A program made the translations under genes and the position numbers. A stretch of DNA of 33,307 nucleotides, taken from an uncultured Bacteroidales bacterium. Lineage in GTDB: Bacteria; Bacteroidota; Bacteroidia; Bacteroidales; F082. The stretch is taken from positions 1 to 33,307 of the forward strand of contig ONFO01000041.1 of assembly GCA_900317155.1 (NCBI GenBank), written 5' to 3'. Below, piece after piece: positions 1 to 10,000 of this stretch (positions are counted from its first letter, which is position 1; the number at the start of each line of letters is the position of its first letter). A model generated the notes under the pieces. The model had not been told where the DNA came from, searched no databases, and saw nothing but the letters and a program-made list of their open reading frames with translations.

Positions 1-779
1 ACCAACACAGTGTGATGGAAGTTGTTGTACTCCCAGCTGTCCTGCACCGGGTCGGTCATACCAGGATAGTAACTGATCTTAGCTCCATAATACTCTCCTT
101 GAAGAGGGAGTTTCTTCAGACTGCTTTCAGCATAGCCTTGGTCCATAACATATTGTTTGGAGCCATAGATACTGTCCGTAATAAGGCCAATTTCATGGAT
201 GTGTTCGGGACCCATGGCTCTCACCACCTGGCCACGGAAATGTCTGATTTTTTCTGACAACTCGTAAGCTTTACCTCCATTACCTGGACCTTCAGGGTTA
301 CCCATCATATATTCGGTAGGACGGTTGTAGTTGTCTCTTGACTTCACCTTTGAGGTATTGATGTCGTAGATTCTACGGCCGTTCCTCAAGGTGTCAGTAT
401 TTTTCAGCAGACCTCTTTCAAGAGCCATCGAAACAGCTTCGGCCGGAGTCCCAGCCTTGTCACATTCAATCTTCTTCACCAAGTCCCACTTAAGGGCCTC
501 GACGTAGTTGATGAGGTCGGTGGCTTCATCTCTCAGGGCTTGAGCCTGTTCCCAATAAGGACCGACTTTTTCCTGATCAAGGCCATATTGCTCCTCGAAA
601 GCAGCGTATTTCTGGGCGATCTGATTCGAAAGGGTGATGTTGGTGGTTTGCACACCGTTGTTCACCGTATCGAAGGCATCCAAGATGTCCTTCGAGACGT
701 TCATGGCTAACAAGGCAGTGTAGACCAGGTACATCATACCGATCATTTTCTGTCTTGGGGTTTCTTTTGCGCCTGACAT
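1..779 (-). CDS. gldM: Type IX secretion/gliding motor protein GldM (PorM), 5' part only
   Basis: The frame starts at 779 with MSGAKETPRQKMIGMMYLVY and stays open to the window edge, giving about 259 codons of a protein that is usually over 500 residues. The single N-terminal membrane segment (about residues 12-30) is followed by a periplasmic region, as in the GldM/PorM family. GldM forms the shaft of the type IX secretion motor; its membrane helix sits in the GldL ring and the periplasmic part contacts the GldK/GldN ring. It lies 44 bases downstream of gldL in the usual gldK-L-M order, so gldN is expected just outside the window. The C-terminus cannot be judged. Identification is firm from the N-terminal motif and gene order. 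Confidence 0.95.
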   Translation of the reverse strand, partial: MSGAKETPRQKMIGMMYLVYTALLAMNVSKDILDAFDTVNNGVQTTNITLSNQIAQKYAAFEEQYGLDQEKVGPYWEQAQALRDEATDLINYVEALKWDLVKKIECDKAGTPAEAVSMALERGLLKNTDTLRNGRRIYDINTSKVKSRDNYNRPTEYMMGNPEGPGNGGKAYELSEKIRHFRGQVVRAMGPEHIHEIGLITDSIYGSKQYVMDQGYAESSLKKLPLQGEYYGAKISYYPGMTDPVQDSWEYNNFHHTVL

Positions 780-823
780 AATCTTACTCCTTTTTTATAT
801 TAAACAATCAGGTTCGAGTAGAA

Positions 824-1669
824 TTATGCCTTGATGTTCATTGCTGACAACATTCCACCATAGACGTTGTTCAAAGCGGTCAAGCGCTGTGACAACTGGG
901 TCAACTGTTGGTTGAGTTGGCCAGCATTCTGTGATGAAGCGGTGAGGTTATCCATGTACTTGTTCATAGTTTCGGTCAACTTCTTGCTGGCAGCTGAAGT
1001 CTGCTCAGCACCTTGCAGCTGAAGCTCATAGATTGAATTCAATGACTGCATGCTGTTGGCTACCTTCTTGATGGTATTGGCATCAAGGGCGCTGAAGTCG
1101 AGCTTACCCAAAGAGTCAGACAGCTTCTGATTGGTTTGGATGTATGCGTTGGAGAATTCAGAGATGGACTTCGTAGCACGATCCATAGCGTTAGCATAAT
1201 TGGTTGTGGCAGCCATAGCATTGCTTATGTCAGCCATTTGCCCAGCATTGGCAGCCAGTTTGTCGAGACCTTTACCAATCTTATTGAAAGTTTCTTCACT
1301 GACATTCATCTTTTCAAACATCTTGCTGAGCATAGCGTCTTCCGCATTTGTGGGTTGAGCTTTGCCCGTGGCACCGGTGGTGGCAAATTGTGTTTTCTGT
1401 ACACCGTCCCAGTCTTCTTCCAACTCGACGAAAACGTTATCCCAAGCATAATCCACATGTTGAGGCTCGAAAGCCGACATAAAGAAGATTAATGCTTCGA
1501 TACCCAAACCCAAGGCCAACATGAAGTCAGCACCAGGAATGTGGGTCAGTTTGAAGTATGCACCTATCATAACCACAGATGCACCCCAACCATAGAGGTA
1601 ACCCATAAAAGTCTTGAACTTTCTCGACACGAGAAATTGTTGGAATTTGCTAAGTTCTTTTTTTGCCAT
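824..1669 (-). CDS. gldL: Type IX secretion/gliding motor protein GldL (PorL)
   Basis: This 281-residue protein has two hydrophobic helices near the N-terminus (about residues 22-40 and 48-66) and a long polar, coiled-coil-like cytoplasmic tail rich in Ser, Asn and Gln. This is the GldL/PorL layout. Glu58, inside the second helix (GLGIEALIFF), matches the conserved membrane glutamate thought to carry the proton-driven motor function. GldL forms the inner-membrane ring around the GldM helix. It sits 57 bases after gldK and 44 bases before gldM on the same strand, which indicates co-transcription. The length is in the range of Bacteroidales homologues and nothing appears broken. Confidence 0.96.
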   Translation of the reverse strand: MAKKELSKFQQFLVSRKFKTFMGYLYGWGASVVMIGAYFKLTHIPGADFMLALGLGIEALIFFMSAFEPQHVDYAWDNVFVELEEDWDGVQKTQFATTGATGKAQPTNAEDAMLSKMFEKMNVSEETFNKIGKGLDKLAANAGQMADISNAMAATTNYANAMDRATKSISEFSNAYIQTNQKLSDSLGKLDFSALDANTIKKVANSMQSLNSIYELQLQGAEQTSAASKKLTETMNKYMDNLTASSQNAGQLNQQLTQLSQRLTALNNVYGGMLSAMNIKA

Positions 1670-1726
1670 GACAATTGTAATTTTAAAAGATTGTTATTCT
1701 GTTATTTTTAATTGTTGATTTCTTGA

Positions 1727-3136
1727 TTATCTGTAAACCCTTGACATTCTCGGATTGTCACCCTTGTTACGGCCTAAGTAAGGCTGGATGCAACGGAAGC
1801 CAGTGTAGCAGTTGGCGGTATCCTGATACTGATAATCACGGGTCGTGACTTGCATATAGTAGGACACGTCCTTCCATGAACCACCGCGAACGACTTTACG
1901 TTTCATAACCGGCGGATCATCAGCCTTTGCGTTATAGGTGTAGTTGGGATTCATGTCCCAAGTGAAGTTATACGAATTGGGGTCATAGGCCGTGTTGGTC
2001 CATTCGGCCACGTTACCGGCCATGTCGTAAAGGCCCCAGCCATTGGGAGGATAGCAACCCACCACAAGGGTACGCAGACCACCGTCGGCGAGGTAGTTGC
2101 CTCTTCTGGGCTTGAAGTTGGCCATGAAACATCCCTTGGCGTTGCTAGCGTTAGGACCGCCCCACGGATAGGGGTTCAACATCTTGCCGCCACGGGCTGC
2201 CCATTCCCATTCGGCCTCGGTGGGCAGACGGAACTCAGAAAGGTCGGCATCTTTCTTGGTGCGAAGATAAGCATTGAGCAACTCTGTGCGCCATACACAG
2301 AAGGCACGTGCTTGCTGCCATGTAACACCAACCACCGGATAGTTGTCGTAGGCTGGATGCCAGAAATATTTCTCGGTCATCGGGTCATTGAATGAATAGC
2401 TGTAGTCGTGAATCCAGCAGAGCGTATCGGGATAGACGTTGATAACTTCGGCACGGGCATAAACCGAACGGTCGCTATAGCCTTGCTTACGATTCGACCA
2501 AGCGCCCTTGCGGTCCACATTAATACCAGCGTCGGCCTCACCCAAGGAATAATCGTTTTCAACCAACTTGTCGTCGGCGAAATCCTTTTTGGCTGCGGCC
2601 ACCATGTCAAACCAATAATAGGAATAATACAACTTTCTGGTATCAATTTCCTTTCTACGGAAATATCTCTCATGCTCAGGAAGATACATCGGTTCGAGGG
2701 CTTCGCGGACATCCTGTTCCTTGCTGTTCCAATCGATTTTTTCTTTCCAATTAATCCTCGGTGGGTCGTACACCTCACCCGATTTGCTCTCAGTTATGGC
2801 ATATTTGTCGGGAAAGTTGTCGGCAAGTATTCTTCTTGCGATGGAGTCTCTGACCCAATAGACAAATTGGCGGTACTCGTTGTTGGTGATTTCAGTCTCA
2901 TCCATGAAAAAGGCGGATACTGACACCGTTTTTGGCTCATTAAGATAGGATGAGGTAATGTCTTCACCACCCGCACCCATTGTAAAACTGCCTTGCGGGA
3001 CAAACACCATCCCGTAAGGATCAGGCTGATTAAAGGTCTTGTTTGACTTTCTCACTCCAACCAGCTCGCCTTGGTTTGAATTGCCGCAGGCTGTGAGCAG
3101 CAGCGCCACGGAAAACACGAACAGTAGTCTTTTCAT
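1727..3136 (-). CDS. gldK: Type IX secretion lipoprotein GldK (PorK), FGE-sulfatase fold
   Basis: The 469-residue protein begins with a lipoprotein signal peptide whose lipobox LLTAC places the acylated cysteine at residue 17. A formylglycine-generating-enzyme/sulfatase-modifying-factor fold follows. Typical blocks are visible: MVFVPQGSFTMG near residue 43, RLPTEAEWEWAARGG in the middle, and GNVAEWTNT and VVRGGSWKD toward the end. In the type IX system GldK forms the outer-membrane-associated periplasmic ring with GldN; the fold is used structurally, not as an enzyme. It heads the gldK-L-M run and has a TAnnTTTG promoter box about 100 bases upstream of its start, so the core secretion genes may be transcribed separately from porP. 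Confidence 0.96.
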   Translation of the reverse strand: MKRLLFVFSVALLLTACGNSNQGELVGVRKSNKTFNQPDPYGMVFVPQGSFTMGAGGEDITSSYLNEPKTVSVSAFFMDETEITNNEYRQFVYWVRDSIARRILADNFPDKYAITESKSGEVYDPPRINWKEKIDWNSKEQDVREALEPMYLPEHERYFRRKEIDTRKLYYSYYWFDMVAAAKKDFADDKLVENDYSLGEADAGINVDRKGAWSNRKQGYSDRSVYARAEVINVYPDTLCWIHDYSYSFNDPMTEKYFWHPAYDNYPVVGVTWQQARAFCVWRTELLNAYLRTKKDADLSEFRLPTEAEWEWAARGGKMLNPYPWGGPNASNAKGCFMANFKPRRGNYLADGGLRTLVVGCYPPNGWGLYDMAGNVAEWTNTAYDPNSYNFTWDMNPNYTYNAKADDPPVMKRKVVRGGSWKDVSYYMQVTTRDYQYQDTANCYTGFRCIQPYLGRNKGDNPRMSRVYR

Positions 3137-3231
3137 CTTCTTGACAATGATATAATTACTATTTTATTTCTTTTATTCTCTTGTTCTCATTTTGCCGACC
3201 TATAGGTACAGCTTTACTTCCTAAAAACCGC

Positions 3232-3239
3232 CAAAATTA
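3232..3239 (-). promoter_or_regulatory. -7 promoter box upstream of gldK
   Basis: The minus strand reads TAATTTTG here, an exact match to the Bacteroidetes TAnnTTTG -7 element, in the 208-base A+T-rich gap between porP and gldK. It would give a leader of roughly 90 bases. No clear -33 TTTG at ideal spacing was found. Confidence 0.5.
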
Positions 3240-3344
3240 GAAAATATTATATTTCGTTCCTCATTTTTTTCCAACTTTTTCCTTAATTTGCCTCTAAGTC
3301 AACATTTCTTTCTCTTTAAACGACCTCTATTCACCACAAAAAAA

Positions 3345-4328
3345 TCACAAATAACGGACGCTACGGTAGTCGCGCGGCGTTCGATCGAGGTCAAGCTTGA
3401 AACAATAACTCAGCCCTATTTCGTGTGAGCCTGGCAACCCTGGCAAGCCCATCGTATTAATATCGTAAGAATAGCCAATGGTCAAATCCTTGATAGTGAC
3501 ACCTGCCATTAATCCAACGGACTCTTGGAATCGGTAATTGACACCCAAAGAAAACAAATTGTTATAAATTACACGAGCACTGGCATTAAATTGTGTCGAG
3601 GCAATATCACTCATCACACTCACCGACGGGACAAAGGTCAGATAAGGCAAATCCTCAAACTGGAAGGGATAGCCAGCAACAGCATAGAATGTACGGTCGG
3701 TAGTGAAGCTGGCGCTGGTCTCTGAGTTATCACCAAGCGCCTTGGTCATGCTCTCAAGCACATTGACGACCGAAAAGCCCACATAGAACGATTCGGGAAT
3801 CTGCCAAAACAAGCCTACATTAAAGTCGAACAGCATATCGCTCTCTTCGCCCAATCCTTGCAACAAAGGGTCACCTTCCTGATTGGGATGTAATTGCGAG
3901 AAATCGACGGAACGGTTGAGAAGCGTTCCGGCCAAGCCTATACCAAGAGTTGAACCGCCCAAATCGAGATGGAAGGAGTAGCCCAAACCTACATTGACAT
4001 TGTTCTCGAAACCCAACTTGTCCTGCATGATGGAAAACTCAAGGCCACCGTGCAGTTTGCGGAAGGGCATGTCACCAGTCAAAAGGAAAGTGGTGGGAGC
4101 CACTTCGTTACCGTCCATATCCGTAAAACCCGCCCATTGCATACGATAGAGTCCCAACACATTAACACCTTCGCTCATGCCAGCAAAACCCGCATTGGCG
4201 TAAGCGTATGAATTCGAGTAGTTAGTGAAGATAGGCGCCTGTTGTGCATTCGCTTCACCGAGGAAGGTCAACAACAGAGCGAAAAGGAGGGTTATATGAT
4301 TGATTTTCGTCTTCAAATCCAGAAACAC
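3345..4328 (-). CDS. porP: PorP/SprF family type IX secretion outer membrane protein
   Basis: The 327-residue protein has an N-terminal signal sequence ending near EANAQQAP and then the PorP/SprF beta-barrel pattern: early YSNSYAYANAGFAGM, a QWAGF block near residue 70 and repeated amphipathic strands. The family is an outer-membrane barrel that links the type IX machinery to gliding adhesins or the surface. It precedes gldK on the same strand by 208 bases, matching the common porP-gldK-L-M-N order. Several PorP paralogues normally occur per genome, so the exact orthologue is uncertain, but the position beside gldK favours the core one. The C-terminal tail is polar (LDRTPRDYRSVRYL). Confidence 0.9.
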   Translation of the reverse strand: MFLDLKTKINHITLLFALLLTFLGEANAQQAPIFTNYSNSYAYANAGFAGMSEGVNVLGLYRMQWAGFTDMDGNEVAPTTFLLTGDMPFRKLHGGLEFSIMQDKLGFENNVNVGLGYSFHLDLGGSTLGIGLAGTLLNRSVDFSQLHPNQEGDPLLQGLGEESDMLFDFNVGLFWQIPESFYVGFSVVNVLESMTKALGDNSETSASFTTDRTFYAVAGYPFQFEDLPYLTFVPSVSVMSDIASTQFNASARVIYNNLFSLGVNYRFQESVGLMAGVTIKDLTIGYSYDINTMGLPGLPGSHEIGLSYCFKLDLDRTPRDYRSVRYL

Positions 4329-4428
4329 TATTGTGATTGAAACCGCGAATTTACGAAAATAGTATTTATCCGAACAAATTAATTTTCAAGCAAAACATCT
4401 AAATACTTGAATTTCAGTGTAATATTTT

Positions 4429-5907
4429 TTACTTAAACAATCTGATGATATCATTGCCATTGGCCAAGATAACCAATCCCAGCACCAGGACTAGACCCAC
4501 CGTTTCAGCCACTTCCATGAACTTGTCGGAAGGCTTGCGACGCGTTATTATCTCAAAGAGTAGGAAGAGAATATGACCACCATCCAATGCCGGGATGGGC
4601 AAAATGTTCATCACTGCTAGTGCGATGGAGAGGAAGGCCGTCATGCGCCAGAAGATGCTCCAAATCCACTGGTCGGGGAATATCTTGCCAATGGAGATGA
4701 AGCCACCCACGCTCTCATAAGCTTTAGTCTTGGGGGTGAAGATGAGTTTGACCTGTTTCCAATAGTCGTTCAACTCAGAAAAAGTCTTCTTGAAACCTGC
4801 AGGGATGGCTTGGAAGAAGGTGTATTCCTTGGTTTCCAAGTCATAATAATCGGTCAGATAAGTCTGGCAATACGCGCCTATCACACCTTCCTCGGAGAGA
4901 TGCATAGGGATTGACAGCGTGTCAGCATCGCGCAGGACAACGACAGTAACATCTTGATTCTTAAAACATTTGATGTTTTTTACAAAATCTTGATAATAAA
5001 GCGTTTCAATGTCATTAATGCCGATGATGACATCGCCACTCTTCAAGCCTCCGATTTGTGCTGCCGAATTTTCCATCACATCGGCCACGACAAATGGGAT
5101 GCGATAAGAGATAAATGCCGCATCTTGCGAACCCAACAGTTTGGTCACGGCATCCTCGGGAAGATTAATGAGGGTGTCTTTGCCATTACGCTCCACCTCG
5201 ACGGTCTTGGCCTTGTCGAGAATGATCTGCATCGGAACATCCTGGAACTTCTCGATGTATTCGCCATCAACGGCCAAAATCTTGTCACCATCACGGAAGC
5301 CCAACTCGTAGCCCAAACTATCAACTGAAATACCATATTTGTTGACTTCGGCAGTAGGCAGATACTGCTCACCTTCCTTGGCCAACAAACCGATATAGAT
5401 GACAACAGCCAGCACCACATTCATGAACACGCCAGCCACCATGATGATGAAACGCTGCCAGGCAGGCTTTGAGCGGAACTCCCATGGTTGTGGAGGCTGC
5501 TGCATCTGCGACTTGTCCATCGACTCGTCAACCATACCTGCGATCTTGTTGTAGCCACCCAAAGGGAACCAACCGATACCGTATTCCGTGCTGTCGCTGC
5601 GACGCCAGTCATCCTCAGGCAGTGTGCTGAGGTCAATAGGTTCATAGTTCTTCTGTTTTTTCCCCGCCGGGTCTGTATATTCGCTAACGGTATATTTTTC
5701 AGGCACATTCTTCGAGAAGAACTTGAAGCGCCACTGTCCGTTTACCTTCTTGCAACGGAAAAGCGAAAAACCCCAATCGAAGAAGAGGTAGAATTTCTCG
5801 ACACGAGTTTTAAAAGCTTTTGCGGCAAGGAAATGGCCCAATTCATGGACGAAAATCAAAATGGAAAGAGAGAGGAAAAACTGTAATACCTTTATTAATA
5901 TAGTCAT
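4429..5907 (-). CDS. rseP: RseP-type site-2 zinc metalloprotease
   Basis: A 492-residue inner-membrane intramembrane protease of the M50 family. The zinc motif HELGH is at residues 21-25 inside the first membrane segment, and the third ligand lies in the C-terminal LDGGH motif following MNILPIPA. Between them are an N-terminal insertion (about residues 40-130), two PDZ-like regions (about 195-260 and 270-350) and further membrane helices. Such proteases cleave anti-sigma factors and leftover signal peptides. The gene follows the M23 peptidase by 47 bases, and the pair probably forms one unit. All catalytic residues seem present. The protein is somewhat longer than the E. coli enzyme, as is usual for Bacteroidales forms. 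Confidence 0.95.
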   Translation of the reverse strand: MTILIKVLQFFLSLSILIFVHELGHFLAAKAFKTRVEKFYLFFDWGFSLFRCKKVNGQWRFKFFSKNVPEKYTVSEYTDPAGKKQKNYEPIDLSTLPEDDWRRSDSTEYGIGWFPLGGYNKIAGMVDESMDKSQMQQPPQPWEFRSKPAWQRFIIMVAGVFMNVVLAVVIYIGLLAKEGEQYLPTAEVNKYGISVDSLGYELGFRDGDKILAVDGEYIEKFQDVPMQIILDKAKTVEVERNGKDTLINLPEDAVTKLLGSQDAAFISYRIPFVVADVMENSAAQIGGLKSGDVIIGINDIETLYYQDFVKNIKCFKNQDVTVVVLRDADTLSIPMHLSEEGVIGAYCQTYLTDYYDLETKEYTFFQAIPAGFKKTFSELNDYWKQVKLIFTPKTKAYESVGGFISIGKIFPDQWIWSIFWRMTAFLSIALAVMNILPIPALDGGHILFLLFEIITRRKPSDKFMEVAETVGLVLVLGLVILANGNDIIRLFK

Positions 5908-5954
5908 TTTTCGTTTTTATTTGTGGGGTAAAAAGTGTGCAAAGATACAATTTT

Positions 5955-6890
5955 TTAGTTTTCGACAGACTGATTAATGGTCATATAATCGGCAGGGTTG
6001 ACAGCAATGCCGTTATGCCATAGTTCAAAATGGAGATGTTCGTACTCTTCGGATTCACCCGACTTGCCCAAGATGGCAATGGCCTCACCTGCTTTCACAT
6101 AGTCACCTTCCTTTTTCAATAAGGTTGCATTATGCTTATACACAGAGAAATAACCATCGGAATGTTGAATACCGATACAATAGCCGTTGTTGATGCTCCA
6201 GGTTGAAAACACCACGGTACCTTCTAAAGTAGCGTTGATAACCTGATCCCTATCGGAAGAAATGTCGACACCCAAATGTCCTTTTTCAGCATTAAAGGCA
6301 TTTAAAATCGTACCGTTGAGCGGAACAAAGAAGTTCTTAACCAAAGAACTCGGCTTGGCTGGAGGCAGATAGTCGTCACCGAAAAGGTTATACTGGTTTT
6401 GAGCTTCATATTCAGCGCGCAAGATGCTGTCTTGCACAGATTTCTTCAGTGTAATGGTATCGGTGACACCCTTCGGCAGTGGCTCATAGATACTCAACGA
6501 GGCCAATGCGCTATCGGCGGCGAAATCGTAGCCTTCCACGATCTTCTTGATGTTGTCGAAGTAGACATCCTTTTTCTGCATCTCCTTTTCGAGCGAATCG
6601 GCACGGAGGCTAAGCAGATAGACCTCACGGTTGAGGTTGGTGTCGGTGTAGCCTGGAATGTATTCGCGCAAAGGCGTAAAGGCGATGATAAAAGTCGTGA
6701 TGATGATGAGCAGTAGGGCGATGCCGATGATGACCAGCACCAGATTCAACAAATTCAACTTGAAACCTAGTATTTCTTTTTTGGATTCATCATGTCTCAT
6801 CAAGAAGTCATATCTGCGATTCAGTTTCTTCAGCGAAACGTTGCGAAGTTTAGGCTTCTTCGGCTTTGTATTTTGGGGTGTTTCTGACAT
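5955..6890 (-). CDS. Membrane-anchored M23 (LytM) peptidoglycan endopeptidase
   Basis: The start chosen is the Met of MSETPQNTKPKK at 6890, because an exact TAnnTTTG -7 box lies just upstream at 6921-6928 and a longer reading frame would run through it. The 311-residue product has a basic cytoplasmic N-terminus, one membrane helix around residues 45-70, a coiled-coil-like stretch and a C-terminal LytM domain. Zinc and catalytic residues are visible: HLGVD (His205, Asp209), His253 in YKHN and HLHFE (His285, His287). It should cut peptide cross-links in the periplasm, so it is probably an active enzyme and not one of the degenerate LytM regulators. It is followed closely by rseP. Confidence 0.9.
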   Translation of the reverse strand: MSETPQNTKPKKPKLRNVSLKKLNRRYDFLMRHDESKKEILGFKLNLLNLVLVIIGIALLLIIITTFIIAFTPLREYIPGYTDTNLNREVYLLSLRADSLEKEMQKKDVYFDNIKKIVEGYDFAADSALASLSIYEPLPKGVTDTITLKKSVQDSILRAEYEAQNQYNLFGDDYLPPAKPSSLVKNFFVPLNGTILNAFNAEKGHLGVDISSDRDQVINATLEGTVVFSTWSINNGYCIGIQHSDGYFSVYKHNATLLKKEGDYVKAGEAIAILGKSGESEEYEHLHFELWHNGIAVNPADYMTINQSVEN

Positions 6891-6920
6891 TTTGCTATGT
6901 AATAGGTCATTAATCACCTG

Positions 6921-6928
6921 CAAAAATA
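6921..6928 (-). promoter_or_regulatory. -7 promoter box of the M23 peptidase gene
   Basis: The minus strand reads TATTTTTG, an exact TAnnTTTG match about 30 bases before the chosen start at 6890. A TTTTTG lies about 22 bases further upstream but overlaps the terminator of the preceding gene. The box supports the internal start of the peptidase. Confidence 0.6.
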
Positions 6929-6950
6929 GGAAAAAATTGCAACATACACG

Positions 6951-6986
6951 CAAAAAGGCCGACCGCTTTCGCAGTCAGCCTTTTGC
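6951..6986 (-). terminator. Rho-independent terminator after the secreted-cargo operon
   Basis: On the minus strand, CAAAAGGC-TGAC pairs with GTCG-GCCTTTTTG around a short GAAA-containing loop, followed by pyrimidine-rich sequence. It begins about 20 bases after the stop codon at 7006 and closes the four-gene cargo operon before the peptidase promoter. Confidence 0.75.
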
Positions 6987-7005
6987 TCGATTTGAAAAGT
7001 GATCC

Positions 7006-10000
7006 CTATTCTTTCACCACTACCCGCTCCGTATAGTTTCTCCCTTCTGCATCCATGATGCGCACCAGATAAACCCCTTCCACCAAATCCGCTACATCGA
7101 TCTCATTCGTCCCCCGCACGGTCTTCACCAACTGCCCAAGCGCATTGTACACCATCACTTCTGAAGCCTCGACTCCAACTACTGTTACCTTTCCTGTAGT
7201 GGGATTGGGATATAATATAAGATTCTTATTTTCAACAATTTCACTAATGCTCCATGTATCGCAAACCTCTGCCCAGTCGATGGATGGGTCTTCGGCATTG
7301 GGTGCAGGTTGCGACTCGCAAAGGTGGCCATATTCATCGCGGAATGTCATGGTGACTTTGTAGTTGTAGCAGGAATATTCTGTTTCGTCAATCGGGTCAA
7401 AATAACGCACATGGCTCCAATAGCCTGGGTAGGGGAATTGGGCGATTTTCTCGTAACTTCCATTGTCGTGCGAGCGATACAAATTGTAATGCAGATTGCC
7501 TATCGTGGGTTCTTCCAATTGTAGCAATTCTTCACCGTCCAATTGGTTATCAATGTCGGCCCTGACCATGAATGAGCCATTCAATTCAGGCTTGTACCAA
7601 CTGTCATGAAGGCAAACCCAACGACCATCATCCGTTGAGCCGTCATCGTGCGCGTAGGCGGCTGGATTTTCAATGCCTTGTTGGTGAATAACGATCCATA
7701 AAGGCCATGCCATAATCTGGTACGGATTGTCGAAGGTGAGTGTGTGCCATTGGTTTACGCCAGTGAGTTGCACGGTCTGTTGCCAAACAATCGTAGTGGG
7801 CGAATTGTAGCCTGAATAGATCAAAATGTCGTATTCCCCATCGGCAACGCTGTAAAGCGATACGCTTTTTACGAAAGAGCCCAACATGTCTGCCCCCGAT
7901 GCTTTAAAGCCCCAAGAAAGGTTTCCATCATAGCCCACCGCATCGATAAATTCCCCGTTTTCATACTGGCAATGCGCTTTGAAAAAGTCTTCTCCCCAAT
8001 GCAACTCCACGCCGTCAGTGCCTTGGCTCCATTCGGCCTCGGCTGCTATGCTACCTATTATCTCACATTCGCCGTACTGCTCAGCAAAATCGCTTTGGCA
8101 TGAGCCTGTGGGGAAGACATTGTAGTCGTTCACCTTGTAATAATAGGTGCCTTGGGAAACGGTGTCCAAGTATTCAAAGGTTTCCGATGTGTTGTCCTTG
8201 GCCAAAGCGCCAATCAAAGCATATTGATTATCCAAAATGCTCTTGCGGTAAATCTCATAGTAAGTTTTTACATCGTCGCGCAAAGGGATGTTGTCTTCCT
8301 TGTCCCAAGTCAGGCGGTTGAGTTCGTCCGTTCCGTTCAGAGGCTCGGTGCTGACTTCTAAATTCTTCGGGGGATAACATGGCCTGACCTCAATGCTTTG
8401 CAGGCAGGCTTTGGTAGGATAGTCGAAGATAAGGTGGTCATAATAGACATTTTGGATACTGTAGGTGTGTATGCCGTGAGGAACATTCTCATCGATATAA
8501 TAACATTGGTTCACGCCGTGGGCAATCAGTTCGTCATCGCGGAAGATGTCGCTATAGGCCACGCCAAAAGAAAGAGGTATATAGCCAATGATGTCGAAAG
8601 CAATGCCTTGTTGGGTTTGCGTTCCAGGGTCAAGCATGGGCTGCCATCCAGTGGTTTCGGAATAGATGCGAGCTTCGCCAGTGGTGGTCTCGCCCAATCG
8701 AGTGACAGGAATCACATGAACGTTGTCGTACAACGAGCCTTTGAACGATGCCACAAACCAATAGGTGTGATTTGGTTCCAATTCCATCCCCATTCCCACA
8801 TGTTCCAAATGGGCTAGGGTGTAAAAAACAGGCCGACTGACATCCGAGAAATCGTCCTCGCCGGTGCGGTAGATGTGAGCCCATTCATAGCAGTCATACC
8901 AACCAGAATAAAGACAATTGATGCCATCCCCACCGCCTATAGGACTTCCTCCATTCAGCGGGTCGCCGTCATAAATAGTAAGGTAGGCAGCCGTAATGGT
9001 TGAAATTGGTGTTGGGCCTTCGAAAACATAGAAGCGAAGTCCGGCAAAACTGGTGGGAGCACCTTCGGGAATGGTGAACTTGTCCATCACCTTGAAACCT
9101 GCTTCTTTGTCGGCGTTGAAACCATAGGCCGTCAAGCCGTCATGCAAGGTGCTGACATCCCAGCCGTCGTTGTATCCAGCACCTGGGTGAGTGACTACAT
9201 CGGGCTCACCAATGAACCACTTCTGATTTTCTCCGTCTTTGGATTTGAAAATCTCATACGGCGTATCCCAAGTCAGTTCCACATGGGTCGAGTCGATGAA
9301 CTTGCCGTGAAATTCGTAAACACCGTCGAAATTGGAGCAGGAAGAATAAGTGAAAGTTAACGATGTGGTATCGGAGATGCCGTCGGTGAGGATGCTTGCC
9401 ACCGAAAGGGTATAGTCGTGGCCTTCCTGCAAGGTGTCCGTGTCGATTTGGTACTCGTTTTCAATAATATCGCCAATCAGAACATCATCCAGCCACAACC
9501 TGAAACCGAGGATGTTGTTGGAAACAGGTTCTTCCGTTTCACCAATAATGCACACATTGTCGATGGCAAAATGGTCTTGGGGGTAGCGACTCTTGAAGCG
9601 GAAACGCATCTCGAAATGATGTGAAATCATCTCGGTTATTTCGCCAAGGAACCTTCCTGATTGGGCGTTCCAAGGCAAGAAAAGACTTTCCCATGACCAA
9701 GACACGCCATCACTTCTCATTTGACACTCGCCCTCGGTATCGCTCCAATCCTCCATATAATTATAGTCGAACATGACGAAAGCCCTTTTGTAGCCACGCA
9801 AATCGATGGCGGGTGAATGGAAACACTCTTCCATGTAATCTGTGCTGTTCAATTGGTTGGATTGGGCATAGAGATAGGTAGAACCGTCAGGCGGAAAGTT
9901 GAGTTGCGGATTGGTGGCAGGCGACTCAAAACGCCATGGCTCCACAATGTCGCCTTCGCTGTACAATGTCCAGCCTTCAGGCAGTTGGCCATCATTAAAG